A stretch of 61,603 nucleotides of DNA from a virus. The DNA lies in IMG/VR virus record IMGVR_UViG_3300022885_000015, positions 1 through 61,603 of that record. One strand, written 5' to 3'. Both the position numbers and the translations under genes were made by a program. This document shows, in pieces, positions 22,884-32,890 of this stretch. The number at the start of each line of letters is the position of its first letter. Positions within the stretch are counted from its first letter, which is position 1. The notes below the pieces were generated by a model. It did not search any database. It had not been told where the DNA came from and was given only the letters and a program-made list of their open reading frames with translations.

Positions 22884-25310
22884 TTATAAAGTGCCGTAGA
22901 CAGTTGGAGGACTATCTGGGGCTTCCATTGGTAATGTCATATTAGCATTCGGTGCGGTTAATGATTCTGGAGATCCGTCAACTGATTCAAAGTCTTCCTG
23001 ATCCGGTAGAAGGTCAGTAACGAAACCATAATCAAGAACGCCCGCTTGATCAGCAATATCAATAAGACCGTTTGGCTCAAGCTCTGCAGGGGTGGTCGTC
23101 CCATATGATGTTATTGAACTATCCCAATAAGTAGCGGCCCATTTAAGATATATCTTGTCGGTTGATTCGTGAAAACCTGGGTTGCCATAATCAACTGGAT
23201 CAGCATTATCGGTATATTTTACACGAACAAATAATGGATCAGCGAGTTCAGGGCTTGATAATACAGCCAATGTAACATCAAAGTCAACATCTATGGCTAC
23301 GTTACCCACCTCAACAACATGCTCATCCCATTCAATGTCTGAACCCGAAGAGTCAGCACAAATATGAAGTTGGCCCTTTCGGGATGAAAACCCTCGTCGT
23401 AATGAATAATCAATAATAATAGTGTCAGCTTTTTGTTCACCGTCTAATTCAAGAATGATACCAGTTGGTTTATTAATTTGTTGTGGCTCTGCTAAAATAT
23501 TATTCTCAAGTTCAATAACCGTTGGCTCCATTTCGCCTCGTGTAATTGCACCTGATTGCGTTCCCTTGGGATGATGATCAATTAAAGATGAACCAGTAAT
23601 AGTGTTGGTGTTTGACAATGTAAACACTCTGCGATTATCTTGATCAGCAAATACACTAAGAGCAGCGACTCTATCCTGGTCTGGTTCATAATCAAAATCA
23701 TCATTAACTGAAGCATTACCAGTTGTAACTAAATCATTCTCTGGGTCACCATAAAAGAATACGCCCGGCGCAATGAATGGTTCAAGAATTAGATCTTCAG
23801 TTGTGATACATCCACGCCCATAATGACGATAGGCATTATATGCTGAAATGTTATCCGAGTTGGTTGAATAAACACTAAAACCTGGTCCAGCGATATTTTC
23901 AAACAATGAGTTGGTTACTCGGAAATTTTTAGGTCCAAACTTTGTTAAGGGGACAAACGGTGATGGAATAGTCAAATCTCCGGTTGCTATGGCGAAACCT
24001 GGTATACAGCCTTCTCCAAGAACGATTGAGCGGTAATTTTCATAAAATTTAGCATCAGTAACATTCACATTAATCACTGAATCTGTGATATAAAATGCAT
24101 ATGGTTGATTAGAGAATTCACATCCTATAAATTGATAATTAGAACGTGAAAAAATCTCTGGTGTTAAATTGCTCAATGAATCAATACGAACACACATACC
24201 ATCACGATCAATGTCAAATTTTCCATGTAACATGAAATTAGAATCAATAGCACCTGGTTCATCGAAATATCCACCGAATTCAATCTTGTTTTCTAGGTCA
24301 GCACATTCGAAATTACCCGCAAATCTACAATAAGCAAACCTAACATTATTTGAACGATTGAGCTGGATAATATCAGTTGCTCCTTCGATACCAATAGCAT
24401 CAATTGAAACACTGTCGGAAAGCTGGAAGTCAATACCAATAACCTCAATGTCTTGCGGTATTGTATGTAGATCAGTTATGTTTAGTCCCGTATTGCCTTG
24501 ACCATCGACGGTTTCAGCAACGGCTTTTAATATTTCATTGGATAATTTCCAAGGATCGCCGACGCTAACATCAATCCCAGTTGCGATAATTTGATCTCCA
24601 TCACTGACTGCAATTGAAAAACTACCATCGATTAAATTACCTGTGCCAGATACGATGTAACGATCACCGGCGGTTGGGCTGCTAGGAAGAGCGTCGACTC
24701 CAACAGTCAATGTACCAAGACTATCAATTGAAATCACCGATGTTAGAGTAATTTTTGTTTTTCCAATACCCTCTCCAAGCCATTTTGTGAATGGATAAAG
24801 TGGTATCGTAGATGTAATTATATATTCTCCAGCAGGGAAAAACAATGTTCTAGCTGGTCCTTCTAATAATGCTTCATTTGAGAAAATATCCTGACAGGCC
24901 CGTATAATTGCCCATGTATCATCTTTAATACCATCACCGATTGCTCCATAAGCTTTAACACTTACTGATTCATCCAAACGTTCCTGGAGAAGACGCTCTC
25001 CTTCAGCAGTAAACGCAGGTGTTGTTCTAAACGAACCAGGACCAGGGAATTGTATACTGGTTGGATCCTGGTAACGATAAGTATAAGTCGCTGAAGTCTC
25101 TAAAAGATTAGCTATGGAAAATTCAGTAAGGAGTTCGATATTTTGAAATGGAAAATCCACTCGGTTGACAATAGGCGCAAAATTGGGAGAACCAATAAAA
25201 ACTTGGCCTGTATCAGTTGTTAGACCAATCTCACCTTCATTTAGAGCTAGTGGTAACTCAGTAGATAGCCCCCGACGGTGCATTATTCTAGATACTTGAG
25301 TAATGGGCAT
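22884..25310 (-). CDS. tail spike/fibre protein with a pectate-lyase-like beta-helix
   Basis: LALNEGEIGLTTDTGQVFIG near residues 18-37 is the N-terminal element common in phage tail fibres. VKAYGAIGDGIKDDTWAI begins a pectate-lyase-3-type right-handed beta-helix, followed by many short Asn/Ser-rich coils. The last 250 residues form a separate beta domain. It probably binds or cuts host surface polysaccharide. The ATG at 25310 has GAGGATTTTAACA upstream; a TTG at 25328 is less likely. A GCTAAATA box lies upstream. Confidence 0.85.
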   Translation of the reverse strand: MPITQVSRIMHRRGLSTELPLALNEGEIGLTTDTGQVFIGSPNFAPIVNRVDFPFQNIELLTEFSIANLLETSATYTYRYQDPTSIQFPGPGSFRTTPAFTAEGERLLQERLDESVSVKAYGAIGDGIKDDTWAIIRACQDIFSNEALLEGPARTLFFPAGEYIITSTIPLYPFTKWLGEGIGKTKITLTSVISIDSLGTLTVGVDALPSSPTAGDRYIVSGTGNLIDGSFSIAVSDGDQIIATGIDVSVGDPWKLSNEILKAVAETVDGQGNTGLNITDLHTIPQDIEVIGIDFQLSDSVSIDAIGIEGATDIIQLNRSNNVRFAYCRFAGNFECADLENKIEFGGYFDEPGAIDSNFMLHGKFDIDRDGMCVRIDSLSNLTPEIFSRSNYQFIGCEFSNQPYAFYITDSVINVNVTDAKFYENYRSIVLGEGCIPGFAIATGDLTIPSPFVPLTKFGPKNFRVTNSLFENIAGPGFSVYSTNSDNISAYNAYRHYGRGCITTEDLILEPFIAPGVFFYGDPENDLVTTGNASVNDDFDYEPDQDRVAALSVFADQDNRRVFTLSNTNTITGSSLIDHHPKGTQSGAITRGEMEPTVIELENNILAEPQQINKPTGIILELDGEQKADTIIIDYSLRRGFSSRKGQLHICADSSGSDIEWDEHVVEVGNVAIDVDFDVTLAVLSSPELADPLFVRVKYTDNADPVDYGNPGFHESTDKIYLKWAATYWDSSITSYGTTTPAELEPNGLIDIADQAGVLDYGFVTDLLPDQEDFESVDGSPESLTAPNANMTLPMEAPDSPPTVYGTL

Positions 25311-25344
25311 TGTTAAAATCCTCTTCAAACTATGTTTCTTATAG

Positions 25345-25352
25345 TATTTAGC
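25345..25352 (-). promoter_or_regulatory. candidate late promoter of the tail spike
   Basis: GCTAAATA on the minus strand, 35 bases before the spike ATG, followed by CTATAAG. Confidence 0.5.
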
Positions 25353-25367
25353 AAGCCAACTTAGATA

Positions 25368-25396
25368 TTGACATTGGATATTATATACTGTTATAT
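25368..25396 (+). promoter_or_regulatory. sigma70-like promoter for the plus-strand small genes
   Basis: TTGACA (25368-25373), 17 nt spacer, TTATAT (25391-25396). It faces away from the late spike promoter and precedes three small genes. Confidence 0.65.
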
Positions 25397-25403
25397 TAAT
25401 TTT

Positions 25404-25823
25404 ATGTTAATGTTTAACAACAGGCACAATCATGGTCGTGGATGGGCCGAACAATCGGTAAGTATTATCATCCGACCAGAATTATCAAAGTTGCCAAAAT
25501 CATGGTTCTCACTGTTTCGTAAAAAACATATAGCAGACTATAAATTTGTTCACGGAAGAAATGGTGTTAGTATATTCAACGATGGCATTGATAAACCAAC
25601 AGTGGGAAATGTAAAAATATTCGACGAGTTAGAAAACTTGGATACAGAATATCCATTTTTTATATCATATAATAGTATTATTGCATATGATCTCGATAAT
25701 CCCGGTTCTACTTCATGGGAGATGCATCATATAAATTTACGAATCACAATGGTCAAATCTGACGCCATTTTATCGCTCTTATCAATGTCTTCGTTAGCAG
25801 AGTTTAAAATTGATGTTGATTAA
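25404..25823 (+). CDS. small hypothetical protein, possible divergent FKL family (139 aa)
   Basis: Starts MLMFNNRHNHGRGW; a second ATG is at 25410 and a TTG at 25368 is in frame. VSIIIRPELSKLPKSWF and EYPFFISYNSIIAYD are shared in style with the next protein (PFFIYYKLRIYDG), so the two are likely paralogs. The end VKSDAILSLLSMSSLAEFKI weakly recalls the FKL tail. Confidence 0.6.
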   Translation: MLMFNNRHNHGRGWAEQSVSIIIRPELSKLPKSWFSLFRKKHIADYKFVHGRNGVSIFNDGIDKPTVGNVKIFDELENLDTEYPFFISYNSIIAYDLDNPGSTSWEMHHINLRITMVKSDAILSLLSMSSLAEFKIDVD

Positions 25824-26253
25824 TATATGGAAATATACTGGTTCTACTGATGAGTTTTTAATAAATAAAGAATTTTTTATTAGCAAAAAGCCATCGTTTT
25901 GGTATGTATTCAAATGGATTAAGGCAATAGTATGTCATTCATATACTCTTAAATTTAGGTTTACCAAATCAATAAACGTTACGTTTATGCACAATGAAGA
26001 ATTGGGAGGGCATAGAGATATAGTTATTAAAAATGAATCTTTTCTACACTTGCTTAATAATTCACTGCCGTCATATCCATTTTTCATTTACTATAAATTA
26101 CGAATCTATGATGGCTTTGACACGCATATGTCATTATACGAAACTAAAAGATTTGAATATGAATTAGATTTAACCTTTTCGGATATCAAAGATGCCATTA
26201 ATTTCAAATTACAATTACCAGATTTTTTTAATGATCATATTTTGGGGGATTAA
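25813..26253 (+). CDS. FKL-tail family protein (146 aa)
   Basis: The ATG at 25813 overlaps the end of the previous gene. KPSFWYVFKWIKAIVCHSYT is hydrophobic, perhaps membrane-associated. PSYPFFIYYKLRIYDG matches its neighbour, and DIKDAINFKLQLPDFF is a family-like tail. Function unknown. Confidence 0.65.
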   Translation: MLINIWKYTGSTDEFLINKEFFISKKPSFWYVFKWIKAIVCHSYTLKFRFTKSINVTFMHNEELGGHRDIVIKNESFLHLLNNSLPSYPFFIYYKLRIYDGFDTHMSLYETKRFEYELDLTFSDIKDAINFKLQLPDFFNDHILGD

Positions 26254-26256
26254 ATA

Positions 26257-26571
26257 ATGAAAGCTCTTTCAGGAAACGATGAATTAAAATTCAACCATGT
26301 CATTATGGTTATGTCTGAAAGTCTCTCTTTTAGCAAAGTAACAGAGATAAAAGAATGGTGCTCAGATAATTGCACTGGAATGTTCTTTACAACTAAATGC
26401 TCAAGTGATGCAATAATAGGTTGTGCTGCGAAGAACAATGGCCAAACACCGTTCGGTGATCTTGTATTGAAACCAACAATCCAAACTTTACCAGATTCCA
26501 AAAATAATTTTTATCTAGTGTTGTTTGAATATCAAGAAGATGCAGTTTTATTTAAATCTTCTTTTGGTTAA
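26257..26571 (+). CDS. FKL-tail family protein (104 aa)
   Basis: The ATG at 26257 follows TTGGGGGATTAAATA. EWCSDNCTGMFFTTKC is a good copy of the W-x3-N-C-x-G segment, and FEYQEDAVLFKSSFG is the tail. It converges with the nuclease gene, sharing 4 bases. Function unknown. Confidence 0.75.
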   Translation: MKALSGNDELKFNHVIMVMSESLSFSKVTEIKEWCSDNCTGMFFTTKCSSDAIIGCAAKNNGQTPFGDLVLKPTIQTLPDSKNNFYLVLFEYQEDAVLFKSSFG

Positions 26572-27254
26572 ATTTGTTTATTGTAATATTCATCTAAGCG
26601 ACCAAGCCACATATCCTGTTTCTCTTGAAATTTAATACCATCGATGATAAACGACTGGTAATTATATTCTCTATCAGCCATAAAAATAACACCGTGTTTT
26701 ATTTTTGTCCCAAACAATTCATCATGGGCCATCGAGTAAGCGCATAATTGACAATAATAATCCTGCATATGTTCTTCTTTTTTAATCTTCTTTGATGACT
26801 TATAATCCATAATTGCAGGAAGGCCACGCCAGAGACCAATAACATCGGCGGTTCCGGCATAGAGGCCCGGGAAATATAGTTTCTTCTCTAATCCCCATAT
26901 TTCACTAACCTCAAACAATCCCCGGTTAATAATTTCGTCCGCCATCTTTCTGGCCATAACCCGAGCCAAGTTATTTCCCCTTGGGCGCTCAACACCATCA
27001 ATGTAATTTTCTAGATGTGTGTGCATCAACGAACCAATACCAGCAGCTTCTTTCATCTGACGGTCGGCTTCTTTGTCGCCTACCCAATCTCGCCAAGCTT
27101 TAAGACCGCTTTTATCACCAGTAGCACTAAGGATTGTTGTTACGCTTGGAAGCTTTTCATTATCGGGGGTTTCGTAACGGCGAGTTTTTGTTCCCTGATA
27201 ATTATTGATCTGTTTTAGCGTTGGATATTCGAATTTTTCAACTATTGGGATCAT
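26568..27254 (-). CDS. RecB/Cas4-type PD-(D/E)XK nuclease
   Basis: GTADVIGLW (D137) and IMDYKSSKK (D150, K152) form the PD-(D/E)xK core, with H78/H80 in SLMHTHLE as the extra RecB-family histidine. QDYYCQLCAYSMA is the trailing Q-L-x-x-Y helix. At 228 residues it is a single-domain exonuclease-like protein, probably acting in recombination or host DNA breakdown. Confidence 0.85.
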   Translation of the reverse strand: MIPIVEKFEYPTLKQINNYQGTKTRRYETPDNEKLPSVTTILSATGDKSGLKAWRDWVGDKEADRQMKEAAGIGSLMHTHLENYIDGVERPRGNNLARVMARKMADEIINRGLFEVSEIWGLEKKLYFPGLYAGTADVIGLWRGLPAIMDYKSSKKIKKEEHMQDYYCQLCAYSMAHDELFGTKIKHGVIFMADREYNYQSFIIDGIKFQEKQDMWLGRLDEYYNKQI

Positions 27255-27284
27255 CTTTTCTTCTTTTTAGTTAATTATTACTTA

Positions 27285-27313
27285 TATTAACACTACGAAT
27301 ACTTTATTGTCAA
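27285..27313 (-). promoter_or_regulatory. sigma70-like promoter of the nuclease gene
   Basis: TTGACA (27308-27313), 17 nt spacer, TTAATA (27285-27290), minus strand; a weaker -10 than the other early promoters. Confidence 0.5.
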
Positions 27314-27322
27314 TATTATTAC

Positions 27323-27769
27323 TTATGAGCTCTCATCTTCTAGGTTTTCCCAATCACCATATATATCTTCATCGAAATAAGATATATCGATATAACCTTC
27401 ATCGGCGAGTGATTGTATATAAGGATGATCTTTAATCCAATCTGCTAAATTAGGATTATGGAACCATTGGCTTTTTTTCGTAAAATCAGTGACTAATATT
27501 AATATGTTTGGTTCAGATGGGGTATAATACAGTAAAATTGATACTGTGTTTTTATCTAAATTTATATTTTCCGAAACTTCATAGTGCAATGCCAAATTTG
27601 AATCCCATGCTATACAATCATCTTCTGTTAAAAATGCTCTTATTGTATCATGACTTTCTAATTGCTGCAATTCTTTACTAGTTGGATTAATAAACAGTTC
27701 AACATATTTCCTATTTCTGTTCTCAAACCCATTAAAAAATAATTCAAACAAAAATTCTCGTGCTCTCAT
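27323..27769 (-). CDS. hypothetical acidic protein (148 aa)
   Basis: MRAREFLFELFFNGFENRNR resembles the short helical leaders at the start of several neighbouring probable virion proteins (compare MRLKELFENL at 29826). The rest is acidic with a Trp-Asp-rich end. Possibly a processed capsid-associated protein. Not recognised. Confidence 0.6.
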   Translation of the reverse strand: MRAREFLFELFFNGFENRNRKYVELFINPTSKELQQLESHDTIRAFLTEDDCIAWDSNLALHYEVSENINLDKNTVSILLYYTPSEPNILILVTDFTKKSQWFHNPNLADWIKDHPYIQSLADEGYIDISYFDEDIYGDWENLEDESS

Positions 27770-27815
27770 AATAAATTATTCATCCTATATAAGTTTTATT
27801 AATCCTAGGCATTTA

Positions 27816-29069
27816 TTATCTCCAAGGATTATGTGCATTGGCTCCGCCAAGCATATCTAGTCTAGAAGTATCATAATATTCACTTCCATCAGGATTCTTT
27901 ATTGGATGTTCGGCATCATATTTAGCGTCACCATAGAAATCATCCCACATATCAGCTAGATACTCATTATAGGAGTTTGTCTGTAATACCTTTCTAGCGG
28001 CGACTGGAACAAGTTTTTCAAATGCATTACTTGAATCCCAACCTTTCTGCCGGAAGAAACGCATTAATTGATTGTTTGGGTCACCGTCCGGAAATGATTC
28101 GCCGGCGGCTCCCATCATATAATGTCCGAGTTCTTGTATATCATCATGTGTTACTGGAACCCTTTCGTCATAATATCGTTCAGACTGTACATAATATGGT
28201 GCGCGATTAGCTGCGGCTTTCTTGGCGGCGGCTGATCGGTTTGCTTTAGTGACAGCACGCATTTCTGCCTCAGCTCTATCCAATTCAGACTGGTGTACTT
28301 TAGAAGCAACTCTAGAAGCCTCTCCACGCTCTTGCCATTGACGATACTGGCTTGCAACAACTACTGGATCAAGATTATAATCAGCGGCGATATCATTCAA
28401 TGCATCAATGCCTTCATTGTCTAGATCATGCATTGCATCATCCATTGCATCTTCTGAAAGATCCATGGATTCACCAAGATCCTTACTCATATATTTCAAC
28501 ATAATTCCCATATCACCATGTGCCATAGTGATAGGTTTCCCCTCACCTCTTTGGTATAGGCAGTATGTATTCATTTTATTTGATTTTTTTGGTGTTGGTG
28601 TTGCACCTTCTTTAACTACAACCCATCTTGTAACATTATATTTTTTAGAATAGCTTTTACGAACAGCAACCATTGTAATTGGGGTATCCGGTCCACCAGA
28701 CATAACTCCTTTCCATGCTAATTGTAGGCGATCACCCTTCTTTAGATTTTCAAAAATATCGATCCAATCATCTGGGTTGTCTGACTCGTTAACTTCCTTG
28801 GATTGATCCTTATTTTTCATAGCTTTTGTTGCTACTGGTTCAAAAATATTCTTTACAAAATAGTCCATTGCTTTTGGATCTTTAAGTAGCTTTGGATTTG
28901 TTACTTTGTTTTTTAAAGCATCAATGATCTCATCAACTGAGTCAAAATTATCAACGTTCTTTTTAACCCAATCAATGGTCCTTATTGCACTAAATTCCAT
29001 CAATGGTTTATTGCCTGATTCGACGATATCCAAGCTTTCCCTAACAAGCTTCTTAAAATTATTTACCAT
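27816..29069 (-). CDS. probable virion-associated protein (417 aa)
   Basis: ATG at 29067-29069 with GGAG six bases upstream; an earlier ATG at 29081 is in frame. NFKKLVRESLDIVESGNKPL is a leader-like amphipathic helix. Residues about 105-185 form a beta-rich domain (KKGDRLQLAWKGVMSGG, YNVTRWVVVKEGATPTPKKS). Ala/Arg-rich helices and a Tyr-rich end follow. Virion role is inferred from the cluster. Confidence 0.6.
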   Translation of the reverse strand: MVNNFKKLVRESLDIVESGNKPLMEFSAIRTIDWVKKNVDNFDSVDEIIDALKNKVTNPKLLKDPKAMDYFVKNIFEPVATKAMKNKDQSKEVNESDNPDDWIDIFENLKKGDRLQLAWKGVMSGGPDTPITMVAVRKSYSKKYNVTRWVVVKEGATPTPKKSNKMNTYCLYQRGEGKPITMAHGDMGIMLKYMSKDLGESMDLSEDAMDDAMHDLDNEGIDALNDIAADYNLDPVVVASQYRQWQERGEASRVASKVHQSELDRAEAEMRAVTKANRSAAAKKAAANRAPYYVQSERYYDERVPVTHDDIQELGHYMMGAAGESFPDGDPNNQLMRFFRQKGWDSSNAFEKLVPVAARKVLQTNSYNEYLADMWDDFYGDAKYDAEHPIKNPDGSEYYDTSRLDMLGGANAHNPWR

Positions 29070-29395
29070 TTTATACTCCATAAAAAGGTGTTACCGGTAT
29101 CACCATTTGTTAATTTTACTATGCTATACCCTCTGGTCGAAAAATAATTTTCAACCTCAGACAGTTCCAATGAAACCAATCGATCTGTTTCAGTTTTTTT
29201 AAATACTTCATACCTAAATTCCGCATCAGCATCACCTGGTATTGTAAACGGAGTATTAGCTAATGTTGTTTCGATTGCACCCGCTTCGTCGGCGGTTAAA
29301 ATACCGAGTTGAATAGCAGAAATTTCTTCCTGTATTGTTCGGCTCTTTGTCTTGCGTGTACGCAATTCAGATGCTGTTGGAAATACTTCACTCAT
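29063..29395 (-). CDS. hypothetical protein (110 aa)
   Basis: FPTASELRTRKTKSRTIQEE begins a helical first half; a beta-rich second half (YSIVKLTNGDTGNTFLWSIK) follows. Overlaps the next gene by 7 bases. Not recognised; context suggests a structural or assembly protein. Confidence 0.6.
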   Translation of the reverse strand: MSEVFPTASELRTRKTKSRTIQEEISAIQLGILTADEAGAIETTLANTPFTIPGDADAEFRYEVFKKTETDRLVSLELSEVENYFSTRGYSIVKLTNGDTGNTFLWSIKW

Positions 29396-29826
29396 TATTC
29401 TTTATCCTTAACATTTTTCTTTGCTTGGGCTTTGGCTTTTCTATCGATCATCTCTTGATCCATTGCTTCTTTATCTTGATCAACTCTTTGATGCACATCA
29501 GCATCCTGGTCAGTAAATACAATTTCGAAAACTTCGTCACCGTGATGTTTTGCATCGATAGGAGCAATCTTTTCAATATCAGGTCGAGACATTAAAAAAT
29601 CCATTAGGAAATCTTTTGGTATTTCCATACCTTGTTTTCTAACTCTATCTTCAATATGGTGTAGATAAATATGTTCAAGATTTTGTGCTCGTGCATAAAC
29701 TAACGAATCAATTATTGATCGCTCTATGTCTTCCAAAGTTTCAGACTCTTCCGTAAGATCATCAACCTCCGGCGAATAATATATAATGGTATCCAAATTT
29801 TCAAATAACTCTTTTAAGCGCATCAT
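29395..29826 (-). CDS. hypothetical protein with leader-like N-terminus (143 aa)
   Basis: AAGGAG precedes ATGATG at 29821-29826, so the longer frame to 29919 is not used. MMRLKELFENLDTIIYYSPE is the leader-like start. The end is highly charged (KEAMDQEMIDRKAKAQAKK). It follows a CCTAAATA box. Possibly an internal head protein. Confidence 0.6.
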   Translation of the reverse strand: MMRLKELFENLDTIIYYSPEVDDLTEESETLEDIERSIIDSLVYARAQNLEHIYLHHIEDRVRKQGMEIPKDFLMDFLMSRPDIEKIAPIDAKHHGDEVFEIVFTDQDADVHQRVDQDKEAMDQEMIDRKAKAQAKKNVKDKE

Positions 29827-29846
29827 ATATCTCCTTGAGACAAAAT

Positions 29847-29854
29847 TATTTAGG
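29847..29854 (-). promoter_or_regulatory. candidate late promoter box
   Basis: CCTAAATA on the minus strand, overlapping the stop of the gene upstream and 21 bases before the next start. Confidence 0.35.
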
Positions 29855-31517
29855 CTTCTTTTCCAAACCAGCGGCGACCTAGTGCAACAATTGAACGGGC
29901 CTCGTCCATTGTACACCAACGCGCAACTGGGTGGTGATAACCTTGTGCAAGTTCTTTAAGTTGATCTCTCAATTTGGTTGCGCGGATTTCTTGTGGTAGC
30001 TGAAAATCTTCTTCCAAATCACCGTATTCTTCTCGAAGGTTTGCAGACTCGGCATCAAGTGACTCAAGTGTCTTTTCAATTTCTTTTGCACGGAGTGTTT
30101 CTGGAATACGCTCAGAAATAACGTAATAACCACCCTCATCGTTTTCAGCAATCTGCCACCCATCTGGTGATCCATACTTTTTGGTGAGTTGCTTCATTAA
30201 ACTGCGAGGAGTAGATAATGTCATTCCTCCATCAAATGCTTCAGTTTCTGCAATTGATTTTCCTGCACGGGCCGCCGACATTTTATTTTTTAGGAGATCA
30301 ATTGCTTCTGATTCACGCATCTCGGAATCATCTACCATTTCAACAATAGCGTGTTCAAGGATTGGTGATGAATACTCAATTGAGTCAGTTAATCCTGTTG
30401 CCAATTCAGCAGCGGATTCTGGATCGACACCAAGTGCATCAGCTACTTTTTTAACGGCTGGATTCTTAGCAACCTTATTTGATACCTTTTGTATGGCTTG
30501 CTTAACCATTGGCATTTTTTTAATTTTTTCATCTTTGGCTGCTTGAGCGGCATCTTCGCCGGTCTTTGGATCATCAGCGTTTTCGTCATTATCGTCAAAG
30601 GCACCGAGTGCATCAGCAGCCCTAGCAATTGGTGCTATTGGGCTAGGGATCCATTTTGCGGCTGTTAATGCTAGATCACCAAGAACACCCTCTTCAATTC
30701 CAAGGGCTTCACGAATAGCTGAACCAGGCGTCCTAATTTTACGCAAGAGTTCTTCGGCTTCCGCAGCATCGTTTGATTCTAAAAATTCGGTAAGTTCTTC
30801 AAGAAGGAAACCGTGACGATCAGCAATAAGTTCTTGCTCGAACACGGTTTCAGCTTGACTGATTTCTTCTAATGCAGAGGTTAGCTTCTCATCTTCGTAG
30901 ATTTTTTTTTTAGACTCAAGAACTTTCTTTGAGTTGCGTGCCGATTCTTTCTTGGCACGACCTAATGGCTCTTCCTCAGGTCCTGATGCAGCTTCAGACC
31001 CATTAAATAAATCATCAATTTCGCTGTCTCCGCTTGAATCCTCTTCCCCATCTCCCAAATCCATATCAGCACCATCTAAATCCATTTCACCACCATCATC
31101 CTTTCCCATATCGGAAAATTCACTGGCTTCGGCTTTTCCCTGAATGATTAGACTCTGCTGGGAAAGTGCTTCACGTGTGTCCTTAACTGCATCTAATAAA
31201 GTGGTTAGTGTTTCATTGGCGGCGGCATCAAATGCATCAGCTTTATCTGTACCGAACTGTTCACGGATGCGGTCAGTCAGTGGCATAACCTCCTCAACTG
31301 ACATTTTTGCAACCTTTTCTGCCATGCTCTGGATATCGGCTTCCATTGACTGGATTGCAAGAGCAATCTCGGCTTGTTCTAAATCGCCTTCAAGCAGTAA
31401 TGACATTCCCAATGCAGGATTATCACGCAATCTTTTTTCTTCTAGAAGAGATTGTCGCTTTTGAGCGAGACGCGTCATTTCCTTCAGTTTCGCTGCGGCA
31501 AGTGATTTCTTGTTCAT
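29850..31517 (-). CDS. large acidic, helical probable virion protein (555 aa)
   Basis: Lys/Glu-rich coiled-coil start (AAKLKEMTRLAQKRQSLLEE). An Asp/Gly/Ser-rich linker occupies residues about 140-185. A helical middle with a hydrophobic patch (LTAAKWIPSPIAPIARAADA) is followed by a C-terminal domain ending ARSIVALGRRWFGKEA. No enzyme motif. Size, low-complexity linker and neighbours suggest an internal head or scaffold-like protein. Confidence 0.6.
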   Translation of the reverse strand: MNKKSLAAAKLKEMTRLAQKRQSLLEEKRLRDNPALGMSLLLEGDLEQAEIALAIQSMEADIQSMAEKVAKMSVEEVMPLTDRIREQFGTDKADAFDAAANETLTTLLDAVKDTREALSQQSLIIQGKAEASEFSDMGKDDGGEMDLDGADMDLGDGEEDSSGDSEIDDLFNGSEAASGPEEEPLGRAKKESARNSKKVLESKKKIYEDEKLTSALEEISQAETVFEQELIADRHGFLLEELTEFLESNDAAEAEELLRKIRTPGSAIREALGIEEGVLGDLALTAAKWIPSPIAPIARAADALGAFDDNDENADDPKTGEDAAQAAKDEKIKKMPMVKQAIQKVSNKVAKNPAVKKVADALGVDPESAAELATGLTDSIEYSSPILEHAIVEMVDDSEMRESEAIDLLKNKMSAARAGKSIAETEAFDGGMTLSTPRSLMKQLTKKYGSPDGWQIAENDEGGYYVISERIPETLRAKEIEKTLESLDAESANLREEYGDLEEDFQLPQEIRATKLRDQLKELAQGYHHPVARWCTMDEARSIVALGRRWFGKEA

Positions 31518-31535
31518 AATTGACTCCTTGTGCCC

Positions 31536-32825
31536 TTATAAAATATTATGTTTAACCAAATTTGTTTGGAACAAGGCATTATGAGCAGCATACACAAAAC
31601 GCTTTTTCTGTCCCTCAGTCAGGTTAAATTGTCTACAGTTATTTAGTAATTTATTGAATAATTTTCGATGTTTATCGCCGGAGGATCGTGCCTCCATTAT
31701 AATATTAAGATCCGAAACGTCACCTAGCATATTAAGTGCTTCAACCATAGCCAAAGTATACTCATCATTTTTTGAATTTGCATAACGATGACCATAAGTT
31801 TCAACAGCATTCAATATATGAATAATATCTTTATCTCGTTCTGTGGCGACTGCATCAGCAGCTTCTAAGATTTTATTATAATATTTTTTATCATTAATTT
31901 TGTTAATCCAAGCCAATGCCAATGATGCTTCATTTACGTGACCGTTATTATAAAATTGTTTGTTTCCGGCTTGTAGATCATTTGGATCTGGTATTTCTCG
32001 TTGAGTAGGATTTGATGATCCCTTTTTCATATTCTTCCGTATTCCACTGCCAACAAATTTTGGTTTTTCTATAGTCATACCGGTTTCAAGACTTGGATCC
32101 AATCCCGTCTTCGTTTCTGGATTGTCGGCGTCGGACCTTGCACGTAATGCATCCATTGGATTAGATGATTCTGGTTCAGGTGTTATTGATCGTGGATCTC
32201 GATCGTCCGCATAATCATCTGGGTTTAAGTTTCTATGTACTGAATATCGAGCAACAACACCCGATTCGTCATCTTTCGAAACAACCTCAAATGATTTCTC
32301 TGTATCAATTGGTAAAGTTTCAGGTGATTCGTCCTTGACAAAAACAGCTGAATCATCTTTTGTATAATCAAACGAAAATGATTTCGGATTTGCTGGATTA
32401 CGATCTGCTCGGTAATCCCGTGTATGATCTTCTCCATCAAAACATGTACCGGCATCTTCAAAATCTTTACCAATCTGTAATTCTGGAGAAATGTCTTCAG
32501 TAACGGAGCCATCTATAGTTTTTTCTGCTTTCTGTTGCTTCTTAGTGCGAACCTTTGCGTTCTTGCGTGCAGGAGCAATCTCATGTAGAAACAATCGGCA
32601 AGCCTCACATATCAAAATTGCTTTTGCATATTCAGGATGACTGATTGTCGTATTGAAAGATTCTGCTAAGGCAATTGTTCGCTTAACATTCTCGTAATGT
32701 TCTAGAATTTGTTCCACTTCATCTTTGGTTGATTCATGCAATCGCAAGTCAACACCAAAGCGTTTACGCAGAAGGTTTAAAATTTTATTAAGATCTGTGC
32801 CAGATTCTAATTGATCAATAACCAT
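31536..32825 (-). CDS. probable virion-associated protein (429 aa)
   Basis: Two helical ends flank a long disordered, Asp/Pro/Ser-rich middle (residues about 100-280). The C-terminal helical domain, from ASLALAWINKINDKKYYNK, looks globular. No known motif. A CATAAATA box lies upstream. Confidence 0.6.
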   Translation of the reverse strand: MVIDQLESGTDLNKILNLLRKRFGVDLRLHESTKDEVEQILEHYENVKRTIALAESFNTTISHPEYAKAILICEACRLFLHEIAPARKNAKVRTKKQQKAEKTIDGSVTEDISPELQIGKDFEDAGTCFDGEDHTRDYRADRNPANPKSFSFDYTKDDSAVFVKDESPETLPIDTEKSFEVVSKDDESGVVARYSVHRNLNPDDYADDRDPRSITPEPESSNPMDALRARSDADNPETKTGLDPSLETGMTIEKPKFVGSGIRKNMKKGSSNPTQREIPDPNDLQAGNKQFYNNGHVNEASLALAWINKINDKKYYNKILEAADAVATERDKDIIHILNAVETYGHRYANSKNDEYTLAMVEALNMLGDVSDLNIIMEARSSGDKHRKLFNKLLNNCRQFNLTEGQKKRFVYAAHNALFQTNLVKHNIL

Positions 32826-32856
32826 TTGTTCAAGCCCTTTTAGTATACTAATATAC

Positions 32857-32864
32857 TATTTATG
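32857..32864 (-). promoter_or_regulatory. candidate late promoter box
   Basis: CATAAATA on the minus strand, 32 bases before the ATG at 32825, followed by GTATATTAG. Confidence 0.5.
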
Positions 32865-32890
32865 CCTGACTAGTTGTACGATTTCAATTT